A program made the translations under genes and the position numbers. From Rhabdophis nuchalis (taxonomy: Eukaryota; Chordata; Lepidosauria; Squamata; Natricidae), in assembly GCA_039707465.1 (NCBI GenBank), contig CM077643.1, positions 202,242,605 to 202,306,604 on the forward strand: a DNA stretch of 64,000 nucleotides, written 5' to 3'. The notes beneath the pieces are model-generated. The model saw only the letters and a program-made list of their open reading frames with translations. It ran no database searches and was not told where the DNA came from. This document shows positions 46,540 through 57,788 of this stretch, piece by piece (position 1 is the stretch's first letter; the number at the start of each line of letters is the position of its first letter).

Positions 46540-46596
46540 TCATTCATTCATTCATTCATTCATTCATTCATTCATTCATTCATTCATTCATTCATT
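46540..46596. repeat. (ATTC)n microsatellite
   Basis: About 14 CATT units, followed near 46650-46715 by an AT-rich TATAAATA-type repeat. Confidence 0.95.
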
Positions 46597-46879
46597 AGAT
46601 TTCATCTCATCTGGTAGTCCCACCAGTGCCACATGAATGTCAGTGCCCTAATTATAAATACATAAATATATAAATATATAAATATATTTATATAAATATA
46701 AATAAATATAATTATAAAGGAGAATGACAGCTCCTCCCATAGCTCATATTGGCTTCTTATTTTACCGTAGCTGAAAAATAGGTCTTCAGCCACATGTTTA
46801 TGGGGCACCAACATGTTAAGATCAACTGTGCTTCAAACTGCCGTTTGAAAATCCCTTCCCCCTTTTTAAATGAGCTCCA

Positions 46880-47107
46880 TTTTTACTGTTTGTATGCTGC
46901 TTTTTTTTATAATTGTTGGTTTTATTGCCGGCAGTTTTATTTAACTTTATTTTGATTGTCTTTCTTTAAACCAGTGGGTCTTCTTCAAGGAGGAAAAACA
47001 GTATAGAAAGCAAGACATCTCTATCATTATTTGTTGTGCCCCATAGAGAGTCGCCTTTGGCGGGTATAATAGGCAGGTATAACAATTGGATTAATAAATA
47101 AAATAAA
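46880..47107 (+). mobile_element. L2-like LINE 3' UTR
   Basis: GTGCCCCATAGAGAGTCGCC then GGCGGGTATAAT and an ATTAATAAATAAAATAA tail, a LINE 3' terminus of the L2 type. Upstream is a T-rich UTR. No coding remains. Confidence 0.6.
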
Positions 47108-47109
47108 GA

Positions 47110-48465
47110 AATTATCACTACCATGTCACAGTTTCCCGTTTCCTATCGTGGGGATTCTGATGCTGCAGGAACATTACAGACCAGCTATCTGAAAACCACA
47201 GCAATAAATTATAATGGGAAATCTCTACAATTAATACTATGTATATTCTGCATTAATCTGATGAAGAGGGGCCTAGCTGTGCTTTAATATTGTGTGGCAT
47301 AAATCCCCTGCAATGGCCTATGTCTAAGAAGAAGATTTGAAATACTATATGAATAGATTGCCAGAATTGACCTACAACATATAACAATTGTATCTTCGTC
47401 ACTAAGGAAGTATTTCAAGCTGTAAGAGAAAGGTACAAAAGCACTTATTTAGATTCAACCATTTCAAACTCATGACGTAGAAACCAATTATAATGAGAGG
47501 ACAGAGGATGTGAAATTCAAAACTGCAGGAGCAATATGGTTGGGATATGCTAATTATATAATCTGCGGCTTATCTAAAAATAATGGCTTTTAAAACCAAC
47601 TACTCAAATAATAGAAAGCTGTTTTTACAGCAATCATTTATATTGTTATAACTCTGTTATAATGATACTGTTCCAATCTCATCCTCAGTAAAAAAAAACA
47701 AAAATAAAAAAGAGATGCGAGCATTGCAAATGCTAATTCCGTTGTTAAAGAAAAACAAAGCATCTATCTTCTCTTTCGTCTTTTGTTTCCCTCTTAGAAA
47801 AAGTATCTCGTCAAAACTGAAGTTTTGTCAAAACTTTTACTTTTTGAGAGAAATCTGAAAGTGTGATTTTGATGTTTCAATGCCCAAATGATTGTTTTGA
47901 CACATTTCATCAACTCATTAAATTAAAAATGGGATTCCCTCCTCCCTCCACTACCACCATTTTGACATATCTGCTTCCAGGATTCTTTTATTACTTCAAT
48001 TTGTGAAATATTTTGACATTTCATTGCGCTACAGAAATAAAACTTAATTTTCAAAGATAGTTCTTAATTGTTCAAGTGAAAGGATGCTCACCATTACAAA
48101 CAGACCCAATGTTAAAACCCTATCTATCTTTTAAGTTCTCCTAATTTCCTAAATAACCAACATGCCAGTTTGTAATGGTCCGACAAATTTGTTCTTGCTT
48201 TATTGAACTAGAATTAACTTATGACATTAAAAGAATGAAGTATATAAGTAGCCCAAGGTAATCAAAGAATGATATTATATCATGGACATATTTATTCCTT
48301 TAATGTGCCTCATATACTGCCTTCCCTAGTATTTGATGTGTTGCTCTGATCATACATGTTGACTTGTTTGGATTCATCTTTTATAGCTCCTATAAGATCT
48401 CCATCTTATTTTAGATTACTAATTATTCTAGTCATTCCTTCATTATTCACGATTATAGTTAACTG
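47110..48465. other. AT-rich unique sequence
   Basis: About 1.35 kb without a recognised repeat. A CAAAACT / AGTTTTG inverted pair lies near 47813-47832. No exon was supported. Confidence 0.45.
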
Positions 48466-48467
48466 AC

Positions 48468-49105
48468 TAACAGAGTTAGGAGGGACCTTAGAAGTCTTCT
48501 AATCCAATTCCCTGCTCAAGCAGGAGGTCATATATACCATTTCAGAAAAATGTCTGTCCAGTCACTTCTTAAAAGACTCCAGTGATGGAGCACGCACAAA
48601 TTCTGAAGGCAACCCATTCCACTGGTTAATTATTCTCAATGTTGGCTCTAGGTTGCTTCTCTCCTTGATTAGTTTCCATGAGTTGTTTCTTGTCTTCTGG
48701 AGTTTTGGAAAAATAGGCTGACACCCCCCCCCCTCTTCTTTGGGGCAGCCCCTCAAATATTGGAACATTGTTATCATGCCACTCCTAGTCCATCTTTTCA
48801 CTAAACTAGAGATTTCTGAAGGCGTTCTTCATATGGTTTAGCCTCCAGATCCCTAATCATCCTTGTTGCTCTTCTCTGCACTCTTTCTAAAGTCTCAACA
48901 TCTTTTTTATATTGTGGTGACCAAAACTGAATGCAGTGTTCCAAATGTGGTCTTTCCAAGGCTTTATAAAGCAGTACTAATACTTCATGTGATCTTGATC
49001 CTATCCCTCTGTTAATGCAGCCTAGGATTGCTTGGTATTTTGGCCACCGCCGCACACTCCTAGCTTATATTTAAGGGATTGTCCACTAGAACTCCACGAA
49101 CCTTC
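48468..49105 (-). mobile_element. CR1 LINE 3' part
   Basis: Minus-strand frames read ALERPHLEHCIQFWSPQYKK and [20 protein letters not shown], then after a shift RSGMITMFQYLRGCPKEEGG and SNLEPTLRIINQWNGLPSEF. A C-run near 48723-48732 coincides with the shift. The 3' end is at about 48468 and the copy is 5'-truncated. Confidence 0.87.
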
Positions 49106-49234
49106 TCAGGAGTCTCAGCTAGACTAAAGGCAAAGTTTCACTACTCTCACTTAGTGAACTGGTTCCTTAAAACATTGTTTATCTAAAGGAACTATGAAAA
49201 AGTGGAAGGTTTGCAAAAGTAAAAAGCTTTCCAA

Positions 49235-49382
49235 TTTATGATGTGCCCCCACCCATGCCCAATTTTGGCTGCCAGAGGCACTGCGAGCCAGTCCTTTGCT
49301 ATCTTTAGACCAGTCCTGTGGGCTAGATTTAAACACCCCATGGGCTGGATCTGGCCCATGGTCCTTGAGTTTGATACTCCTG
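49235..49382 (-). mobile_element. Partial hAT-type MITE (TGTCAAACTC family)
   Basis: Read on the minus strand it starts CAGGAGTATCAAACTCAAGG and continues to AGCAAAGGACTGGCT and GGCAGCCAAAATTGGGC. Its far end is missing, so no target duplication can be tested. Confidence 0.7.
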
Positions 49383-49389
49383 CCCTAAA

Positions 49390-50005
49390 CTCTGCTGAAG
49401 ATATTACCTAGTTTAGTAACAAAATGTTCGGAAACCATTCCACAAGCTTGAAAAATAAACCACACCCTCAGTTTTTCTTATCCTGTAGGTACATGTTCAC
49501 ATCTGCATATCTGGCCAATAATCTCCAAGAACTTCTCCTCCAAGAACTTCCCCTCCAAGCCAACTCAGCCCAGTGGCTTAGTTGAAACAGTTGCTTTTAA
49601 GCTGCTATTAGCAACCTGGAAGCTGAGAACCTGATGGATCTCAGCATTTATATGTGCAGTTTCCACATGGGAACCAGATGACGCCTTGGGGTGGAAAAGG
49701 TTCCTCCACCTGGCCTAGGAAAAGGAAACCAGAATTTGCTAACGTTTTTTTTAATACCCCTGTTTCTAGAACCAAAGTAGTTCAAAGGCACTAAGTCAGT
49801 GAATCAGAAGTGTCTCTACCAGAAACATCTGTTACCTATTTCCATTATGATAAACTCAACAAATGAGCTATAATTCTAATTTTAGTGGAGGGGGAGGTTG
49901 GTTAGTTTGTATGTAAGAAAATAGTATTAATACAATACTCTTAATGAATTCTATTATTGTAAATTAATAACAAATGATCCAGGTTTCATTGGAAGTATAA
50001 CCTGA
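49390..50005. other. No gene seen
   Basis: Unrecognised sequence. Confidence 0.5.
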
Positions 50006-50011
50006 AATAAC

Positions 50012-50420
50012 CCTGCGGCCGATTCGCTCCCACAGAGAGGGACTTCTCCGGGTGCCGTCGACTAAGCTGTGCCAGCGGGCGACGCCCAGGGGAAGGGCCT
50101 TCTCTGTGGCGGGCCCGACCCTCTGGAACGACCTTCCCCCCGATATTAGAACAACTACGGACCGCCGCTCCTTCCGTCAAAAATTAAAAACACATTTCTT
50201 TCGCTTGGCCGGCCTGGGATAGCTTAACTGTTTTTTAGGGATTTTTAGGGGTTTGTTTTAGTTTTAACATGGGATTTTAGCGCAGGGTTTAGTTTAATTC
50301 TTTTTAATACTGTATTGTTTGTGGTTTTATATGCATTTTTAATTTCCCTGTGCCCCGTCTCGAGTCCCTTCGGGGAGAGAGAGCGGGTTATAAATTAAAT
50401 TATTTATTTATTTATTTATT
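50012..50420 (+). mobile_element. L2 LINE 3' end
   Basis: A nucleotide match to the 3' end of the intact L2: GATTCGCTCCCACAGAGAGG, GGAACGACCTTCCCCC, then the UTR ending CGAGTCCCTTCGGGGAGAG and an (ATTT)n tail at about 50396-50420. It encodes the last C-terminal stretch with small frame breaks. Confidence 0.9.
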
Positions 50421-50589
50421 TAAAATACAGATATGAGCTGAATTATAGTTATGGATCAAATCCATCTCCATTCTAGCTTGGAAACAGCCAGAAGAATGGG
50501 AATCTTCAACTAAGACAAAAGGACAACGACATGCATTTTATGTAATTTTTGCTAGTTGTGTCCCAAAATCATGCCATTTTGCTATGGAT

Positions 50590-51195
50590 ATAAGTGAGAT
50601 TATCTTTATTTATTTTGGTTTGTCAAGTATGTGTGAGAAAACAAGTATAAGTATGAATATAACGTATAAACCTATAAGTATAAACAGGTATATGTGTATA
50701 CATAAGAAATGAGTACAAATAGATGGGAATAGTAGGACAGGGACGGTAGGCACGCTGGCACCCTAATGCATGCCCATTTACAGACCTCTTAGGAATGGGG
50801 TTAGGTCCACAGTGAACAGTTTAAGGTTAAAGTCTTGGGGGTTTGAGGATGTAACAATAGAGTCTGGTAGAGCATTCCAGGCATTGACCACTCTGTTGCT
50901 GAAATCATATTTTCTTCAATCAAGTTTGGAACGGTTTACTTTGATTTTGTATCTATTGTTTGCCCATGTATTATTGCGGTTGAAGCTGAAGTACTCGTTG
51001 ACAGGTAGGACATTGTAGCATTCAATTTTGTGTACTAAGCTTAGGTCAGACCACAGGCAGTGTAGTTCTATGTTGTCCAGGTCCAAAATTTCAAGCCTAG
51101 TGGCATAAAGTATTCTATTGTGAGCAGAGGAGTGGAGGACTCTTCTCATGAAATAATTATGGGTTGTATTAGGTCTATTTGTGCGGCAATCTATA
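50590..51195 (-). pseudogene. Rex1/CR1-like LINE C-terminal fragment
   Basis: The minus-strand frame 50916-51149 reads MRRVLHSSAHNRILYATRLE, then LWSDLSLVHKIECYN and FSFNRNNTWANNRYKI. This is the C-terminal block (SDL-x-xVYKI, then FF-x-N-x-R-x-RGH) of CR1-group LINEs such as Rex1. Further down the minus strand are frames with FKLD-like and NAWNALPDS-like sequence. The clade call is by resemblance only. Confidence 0.65.
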
Positions 51196-51395
51196 TAAGC
51201 CTAGCTTCTATGTTCTTCCTTCTCTGGCTTCCGAAAAGCATTAGCTGTAACTGAAGCAGGGGGGTAAGGACAGAATCCCCCAACAGATTGTCTAGCAGTC
51301 TAGAAATGTTAAAAATGATAAATTATAATAAAACGGAGGAAACATAAATAAATACATTTTTAACTTTGAGACACTTAAATCAATTTCCCCGTATA

Positions 51396-52058
51396 CTGTA
51401 TTTTTCGGAGTATAAGACACACCTTTTTTCCTCTAAAAAGAGGCTGAAAATCTGGGTGCATCTTATACATCGAATACAGCATTTTTTGCCTCCTGAAACC
51501 CCGCCCTTCACCAAAATGGCTGTGCACATACCCTTATGGAGGCTTCCAGAGAGCTCCTGGGGGCTGGGGAGGGCAGAAATGAGCAAAAATCAGGGCGTTT
51601 TTCCCCCCCACCCCTCCCAGCCTCCAGCAGCACTCTATAAGCCTCCATAGGGCTATGCATGCTATATTTTGACCAAAAAACGGCCCGTTTTCATGGGAAA
51701 AAACCGGGCCATTTTTCCTCATTTTGGCCCCCCCACCCTCTCAGGAGCAGTTTGCAAGCCCCTCCCCAAGGCTATTCATGCCTTTTATTTGAAAAAAAAT
51801 AGACCCATTTTAGCAAAAAATGGGCTGTTTGGGGGAGGTTTGCACAGTGCAAAAAGGGGGAAAAAATTTCCCTTTCAGAAAGCTGTTTAGTTAGAGTGAT
51901 TGATGAGAATTATGTTGGTCAAGTACTGTGCCTGCAGAAACAAAGATTTGTTCCAAAAGTGGTCAGTGATTTTCTTCTCCAGCACATGGGTAAATACACC
52001 TGGAAACATCTACCTACCTACCTACTCTCTCTCTACCTACCTACCTATCTACTGTATT

Positions 52059-52115
<57 letters not shown>

Positions 52116-52785
52116 CTCTACCTACCTACCTATCTACACTCTCTTTCTCCCTACCTACCTACTGTATTTCTCTCTCTCCTCCCCTCTATCTACCTATCTA
52201 CCTACTCTCTCTCCCCCACCTATCTACTGTATTTCTCTCTCTCTCTCTCTCTCTATATTTCTCTCTCTCTATCCCTCTACCTACTTATCTATCTACACAT
52301 ACACACTCTCCCTACTTACCTACCTACTGTATTTCTCTCTCTCTCCCCTCTATCTACCTATCTACCTACTCTCTCTCTCTCTCCCACCTATCTACTGTAT
52401 TTCTCTCTCTCTCTCTATTTCTCTCTCTCTATCCCTCTACCTACTTATCTATCTACACACACTCTCTCTCCCTACTTACCTACCTACTGTATTTATCTCT
52501 CTCTCTCCCTATCCCTTTATCAACCTACCAACCTAACTACACATTCTGTCTCCCTACCTACCTACTTACTGTATTTCTCTCTCCCCACCTCTACCTACCT
52601 ACCTACCTACCTACCTACCTACCTACCTAACTACTCTCTCTCTCTCTCCCTACCTACCTACTGTATTTCTCCCTCTTTCTCTCCCTCTCTAGCCCTCTAT
52701 CTACCTACCTACTATTAAAAAATTGCCTCTTCAAAACCAGGGTGCGTCTTATACTCTGGTGTGTCTTATACTCCGAAAAATACGG
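51396..52785. mobile_element. TA-flanked MITE with internal CTAC/CTCT satellite (T1)
   Basis: The inverted ends CTGTATTTTTCGGAGTATAA and TTATACTCCGAAAAATACGG are flanked by TA (51394-51395, 52786-52787), as in Tc1/mariner-type elements. The left part (to about 51890) contains GGCCTCC/TTCCAGAGAGCTCC and CATAGGGCTATGCATG segments. The right part is a roughly 700-bp satellite. No transposase is present. The copy at 58790-60244 has the same order of parts. Confidence 0.8.
52010..52710. repeat. CTAC/CTCT satellite with TACTGTATTTCTC spacer
   Basis: Blocks of CTAC and CTCT tetranucleotides alternate, and TACTGTATTTCTC recurs about eight times at irregular spacing of roughly 60-110 bp, giving a higher-order repeat. 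The 244- and 272-residue frames across it are Ser-Leu-Tyr-Pro low-complexity artefacts. Confidence 0.9.
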
Positions 52786-52789
52786 TATA

Positions 52790-53185
52790 TGGTGCTTGCT
52801 GAGAGATTTTATAAGAACCAGTGACTCACAAATATTAGAACAGTATTTTTACTAATGACTTGTCAATCCAATCCAGAAAAGAAATTTGCCTTGGGAACAT
52901 AGTTTGAAAAATAACTAACCTTTTCAAGATTCTGACAAAATACATCAGATTGCATTATAGAAAAATGCACTAATAAGCACAAATGATATCCATTAAAATC
53001 AACTTAGTGTAACATAAAATATCTTAGTAAACAAACCTTTCCCCATCTACTCTAAAATCATAATATCCATACTAGGTAAGTCTGCTTTCTTAATTTGGCA
53101 TTCCAAACCAGAATGTACAAAAAAAAAAAAAGTCCTAAAAGAAAGCAAAAGAAAAAAAGGAAATTACAAACACACAGGCATATAC
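52790..53185. other. No gene seen
   Basis: Unrecognised AT-rich sequence between T1 and the microsatellite next to the L2. Confidence 0.5.
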
Positions 53186-53188
53186 TGT

Positions 53189-53189
53189 G

Positions 53190-53219
<30 letters not shown>
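53189..53219. repeat. (TATG)n microsatellite at the L2 3' end
   Basis: About eight TATG units directly beyond the L2 tail. A longer array of the same motif lies at the L2 5' end (57826-57946). Confidence 0.93.
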
Positions 53220-53220
<1 letters not shown>

Positions 53221-53425
53221 TAATAATAAAATAATAATAATTTAATTTTATATCCCGCTCTCTCTCCCCAAGGGGACTCGAGGCGGGGCACAGGCAATTA
53301 AAAATACAAATAAAACCACAGACAAATACAAAATACAAAATTAAAAATAGATTAAATTGATCCTGCGCTAAAACCCATAAACTAAACTAAAAATTACCCC
53401 TAAAAACCCTTAACCTAAAAAGAGA

Positions 53426-56230
53426 CTACCCAAGGCCGGCCAGACGAAAAAAGTGTGTCTTTAATTTTAAGCGGAAGGAGCGGAGGTCCGTGGTTGTCCT
53501 GATATCGGGGGGAAGGTCATTCCAGAGGGCTGGGCCCGCCACAGAGAAGGCCCTTCCCCTGGGCGTCGCCCGCTGACAAAGTCTAGTGGACGGCACCCGG
53601 AGAAGTCCCTCTCTGTGGGAGCGAATCGGCCGTGAGGATGTATGGGGCAGGATCCGATCCCGCAGGTAGCTAGGTCCCGAGCCATGGAGCGCTTTGAAGA
53701 TGGTAATTAACACCTTGAAGCGCACCCGGAAGACGACAGGTAGCCAGTGCAGCTCGCGCAAGAGCGGTGTTACGTGGGCAAACCTAGAGGTGCCCATAAT
53801 TGCTCGCGCGGCTGCGTTCTGGACCAACTGAAGCCTCCGGGTACACCTCAAGGGGAGCCCCATGTAGAGAGAGTTGCAATAATCCAGTCGGGATGTCACG
53901 AGAGCATGAGTGACTGTGCGAAGGGCGTCCCGATCCAATAGGGGGCGCAACTGGCGTACCAGGCGAACCTGGTAAAACGCCCTCCTGGCCACGGCTGTCA
54001 CTTGATCTTCCATGGACAGCCGGGTATCCAGGAGGACACCCAAGTTGCGCGCCCCATCCACAGGGGCAAGATGTTCGCCCCCTATGGCCAGCGTTGGAGA
54101 GAGCTGGTTGAATCGGGCAGCCGGAAACCACAGCCACTCGGTCTTGGTCGAGTTGAGCCTAAGTCCGTTACTTCCCATCCAGATCCACACGGCTTCCAGG
54201 CACTGGCACATCACCGCTACGGCATCGTTGGGGTGGTTTGGGGTAGATATGTACAGCTGGGTGTCATCAGCGTACAGGTGGTACTCTACCCCAAAACCAC
54301 GGATGATCTCGCCCAGCGGCTTCATGTATGCGTTAAACAGGAGAGGCGAGAGGACCGACCCCTGAGGCACCCCGCATGTGAGGGGTCTCGGGGTCGACCT
54401 CTGCTCTCCTGCCCGCACAAATTGCGATCGGCCAGAGAGGTAGGAGGAGAACCACCGTAAAACGGTGCCTCCCACCCCCAACCCCCCCAGCCGATGCAAT
54501 AGGATACCATGGTCGATGGTATCGAAAGCCGCCGAGAGGTCTAATAGGACCAGGATGGAGGAACATCCCCCATCTCTGGCCCTCCAGAGATCATCTACCA
54601 ACGCGACCAATGCCGTCTCGGTGCTATGCCCGGGTCGAAAGCCGGACTGGCGCGGATCTAGATAGTCAACTTCCTCCAGGTGACGGGGAAACTGTTGTGC
54701 CACCACACTCTCAACAACCTTCGCCAAGAAGGGAAGGTTGGAGACTGGACGGTAGTTGTTCAAAAGAGCTGGGTCCAAAGAGGGCTTCTTGAGGAGGGGC
54801 CTCACCATGGCCTCTTTTAGGGAGGCAGGCAAGGAACCCTCACTCAAGGATGCGTTGACAACCTCTTGGAGCCAGCCTCGTGTCACCTCCCAGGATGCCA
54901 GTACAAGCCAGGAGGGGCACGGGTCGAATAAACTTGTGGTGGCTCGCAGTCGCCCACGTAGCCTGTCCATATCCTTGGAAGTAACGGAGTCAAACTCCTC
55001 CCAAACAAGATCTCTCTCGTGGCATCCCACTGGGCCATGAATGGGGGTTAGCTCACTCTGTATCTGGGCGGTTTTCTCCTGCAGAAAAATCACAAATTCC
55101 TCTGCTCTACCCTGTAGCGGGGCTTTCCGTTCCCTCTGTTGAAGGAGGGCGCGGGTCACCCTAAACAGGGCGGCAGGGCGGTTTTCTGCGGATGCTATGA
55201 GAGTGGCACAATGATGACGTTTGGCCACCCTCAGCGCCACAATGTAAGTCCGTAAATGGGCTCTTACCTGTGTCCGGTCAGATTCAGAGCGGCTAGCCCT
55301 CCATCTTCTCTCTAGGCATCTCTTGCGGCGTTTCATCACCCGCAGCTCCTCAGTGAACCAAGGAGCCAGGGTGGTTCGCCGCCGCGAGAGAGGCCGCAAG
55401 GACGCGACCCGATCTAAGGCTCCCACGGCCGCACTATTCCATGCGGCCGTGAGGTCCTCCATCGGGGCGCGGGTCAGGGATACAGGAAATGGCCCAAGCG
55501 CTGTCTGGAACCCATCCGGGTCCATCAAGCGCCTGGGGAGGTACCAGATTGGTGACTCTGGTTCCGCCTCCCCGCGGAGGGGAGCAGCGGTCGGAAAGTC
55601 GAGCCGGAGAAGTGAGTGGTCTGACCATGACAAGGGTGTGATGACTATATCCCCTGTACCCAGATCACTTTTCCATTGGCCCGAGACGAAGATGAGGTCC
55701 GGCGTATGTCCACCCTCGTGGGTGGGGCCCTGAATTACTTGGGTCAGGTCCATGGCCGTCATGGAAGCCATGAACTCCCGAGCTACCACGGATGATTCGC
55801 CCAATGATGGCAGGTTAAAGTCCCCCATGACTATAAGTCTGGGGGTCTCCACTGCCACCGTAGCGATCACCTCGAGGAGCTCGGGCAGGGCTGCTGCTAC
55901 ATAGCGGGGAGCCAGGTATACAACCAGCAAGCCCAACTGCCTCCCTAGGCCCCACTTCACGCAGAGGGACTCACAGCCGGAAGTCTGAGGCACAATGGTC
56001 TCTCTCGGCTCAAGGCCTTCCTTAATAATGACCGCTACCCCACCACCCCTGCCTAGGGCCCGCGGCTGATGAAATGCGCGGTAGCCTGGTGGGCACATTT
56101 CAACGAGGGGATGTCCTCCCTCGTGACCCAACCAGGTCTCCACAATTCCTACCAGGTCCGGCTCCCCCTCTGACACAAGGTCACTAATGAGGGGGGCTTT
56201 GTTGACAACGGACCTGGCGTTGCAAAACAT
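53426..56230 (-). CDS. L2 endonuclease-reverse transcriptase, intact
   Basis: The frame is uninterrupted for 934 codons from the first in-frame ATG (56230) to TAG (53426-53428). It is open upstream to about 56690 without any ATG, so the roughly 130 extra N-terminal residues would need a non-ATG start (GTG at 56621-56623). From Met1, the APE-type endonuclease has Asn4 (MFCNARS), Glu31 (VETWL), GDFN at 136-139, Asp178 (TPDLIF) and SDH at 203-205. The reverse transcriptase has NYRPVSN, motif A LLDLSAAFD (Asp564), GVPQG at 620-624 and YADD at 653-656. The C-terminus ends with GRAFSVAGPALWNDLPPD. The endonuclease nicks target DNA and the reverse transcriptase copies element RNA from the nick. All visible catalytic residues are present, suggesting a young, possibly competent copy. 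L2 assignment is by motif resemblance. Confidence 0.92.
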   Translation of the reverse strand: MFCNARSVVNKAPLISDLVSEGEPDLVGIVETWLGHEGGHPLVEMCPPGYRAFHQPRALGRGGGVAVIIKEGLEPRETIVPQTSGCESLCVKWGLGRQLGLLVVYLAPRYVAAALPELLEVIATVAVETPRLIVMGDFNLPSLGESSVVAREFMASMTAMDLTQVIQGPTHEGGHTPDLIFVSGQWKSDLGTGDIVITPLSWSDHSLLRLDFPTAAPLRGEAEPESPIWYLPRRLMDPDGFQTALGPFPVSLTRAPMEDLTAAWNSAAVGALDRVASLRPLSRRRTTLAPWFTEELRVMKRRKRCLERRWRASRSESDRTQVRAHLRTYIVALRVAKRHHCATLIASAENRPAALFRVTRALLQQRERKAPLQGRAEEFVIFLQEKTAQIQSELTPIHGPVGCHERDLVWEEFDSVTSKDMDRLRGRLRATTSLFDPCPSWLVLASWEVTRGWLQEVVNASLSEGSLPASLKEAMVRPLLKKPSLDPALLNNYRPVSNLPFLAKVVESVVAQQFPRHLEEVDYLDPRQSGFRPGHSTETALVALVDDLWRARDGGCSSILVLLDLSAAFDTIDHGILLHRLGGLGVGGTVLRWFSSYLSGRSQFVRAGEQRSTPRPLTCGVPQGSVLSPLLFNAYMKPLGEIIRGFGVEYHLYADDTQLYISTPNHPNDAVAVMCQCLEAVWIWMGSNGLRLNSTKTEWLWFPAARFNQLSPTLAIGGEHLAPVDGARNLGVLLDTRLSMEDQVTAVARRAFYQVRLVRQLRPLLDRDALRTVTHALVTSRLDYCNSLYMGLPLRCTRRLQLVQNAAARAIMGTSRFAHVTPLLRELHWLPVVFRVRFKVLITIFKALHGSGPSYLRDRILPHTSSRPIRSHREGLLRVPSTRLCQRATPRGRAFSVAGPALWNDLPPDIRTTTDLRSFRLKLKTHFFRLAGLG

Positions 56231-57788
56231 CAGCCGCAGACCCTGGCTCTGTATTCCCTGGCCACCTAGCCTGCGGGGGTTGTGGCACCTGACCGTTTGT
56301 AACCAACGGCTACGTGCCTCCAACCGGGAGGAAGGAACTTGTCTCCCCTCGGACCTGCCCCTCCCCACGACCCTCTGGATGGGGAAGCCCTCCACCGGAA
56401 TGACTTGTGTTTCCCCCCTCTTAACGGAACCATCCGCCTCCCTCCGTCGTCTGCTGGCTCGGCCCGTTCCCTTCTGGCTAGTCTCAACCTGTCTAAACCC
56501 TCCCCCCTCCCTGGTACCCCCTAAAATAAACAGCAATTTTTTAACTAAAAAACCCCTACACCTGCGCTTTCGCCACTTCTCCTGACTTATTAGTCCCTCA
56601 TCAAAGTGTGCCCTTGATAACACAGCGGGCCATACCTGCGAGAGGGGGGACTCCCGCAGTAGGATTAGGTCTGCCCTTGAATATATTACGGGTCACATCA
56701 ACAGCAGGGAATCAATTGGGTACAGAGATGCTAGGATGGTCAGAATAAATATTAAATATTAAATAAGATGTTAAAATATATATTCAATAAATATTAGATA
56801 GATGTTAAAATTAATTAATTCCAGTAAGTCAATAATACGGTGTAGGGAAGTTAAAATCCTGGGTATGATGGTCCATAAATAATCGCATAAAGTGCACATG
56901 ATCACATAAGTGCACTATCACAGGCGTGGCCTTAGCAAGTCCAGTCCAGTCCCACTCTTCCAGAGCCTCAGGCCTCAGCCAAAGATGGTACATGGTTGGG
57001 CCCCTTGCAGGATCTCCCGGCCCCCCTTGTGGGTCCTGGTTTAAGTTGGTTTAAACAGAGTCAGTAGGGAACAGGGCCTCAGCCTGGATCTTCTTAGGCC
57101 TCGGCCCAGCTGTTATGCGGCCTCCCGGCTCCCGGCTCCCGGCTGCTAGACCTCCGATTTTCCCACTCACCGGTACACTAATGGAGTCGGCCGAATAAAG
57201 GAGTCCAGATTGGGTCATCTTGGCTACGGCCCTGCTGTTATCGGGCCTAGATCGTCCTCGCCAGGTGTCCCTCCCAGACTGGCATCCCGGCCTTCCGCGT
57301 CCTGGCCCCCCATGGCCCTCCGCACTCGGCAGTCCCAGCTTGCCTTCTGTCCAGCCTGGCGTCCCGGCCTCTGGCAACCCGGCCTCTCACGTCCTTCGGC
57401 CTTCGACATTCGGCACGCCTCGGCAGACCTTCTGGCAAGCCTCCTGCCCAGCCTCCTGCCCGGTCTCCGCCTCTCCAACGTCCAGCAGACCTTCTGCCCG
57501 GTCTCCAACACTCCGCTTTCTCCCCCGCTTTCTCTCCCCGGCGGGCTCTACAAGCCCGGCATTGGCCCGCCATCGGCCTGACGCCCGGCGTCTCCAGCTG
57601 ACCGGCGCCTTCCGGTCAGCAAAACCCCCGTTCTTGGCCGTCAACTCACCCTGGGAGGCCGTCCATGGCCTCGATGGTAAGCCAGGGTGGTCACTTACTG
57701 GGCCCGACCCTCAAAGCTGGTAAGGAGGGTCGGGCGGCATCCCTATTAACCAAAAAGCCCCCGCGGCCCGCGCGGAGCTCAGAGGCAG

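Noticed and set aside
51896..52718. Reading frames of 244 and 272 residues
   Set aside because: Ser-Leu-Tyr-Pro low-complexity translation of a CTAC/CTCT satellite; open in more than one frame.
54002..55733. Plus-strand frames opposite the L2 polymerase
   Set aside because: Antisense shadows of the intact L2 frame in GC-rich codons.
57051..57723. Overlapping frames on both strands as a possible L2 ORF1
   Set aside because: Pro/Arg/Gly-rich in all frames because of GC content; no coiled coil, RRM or zinc knuckle.
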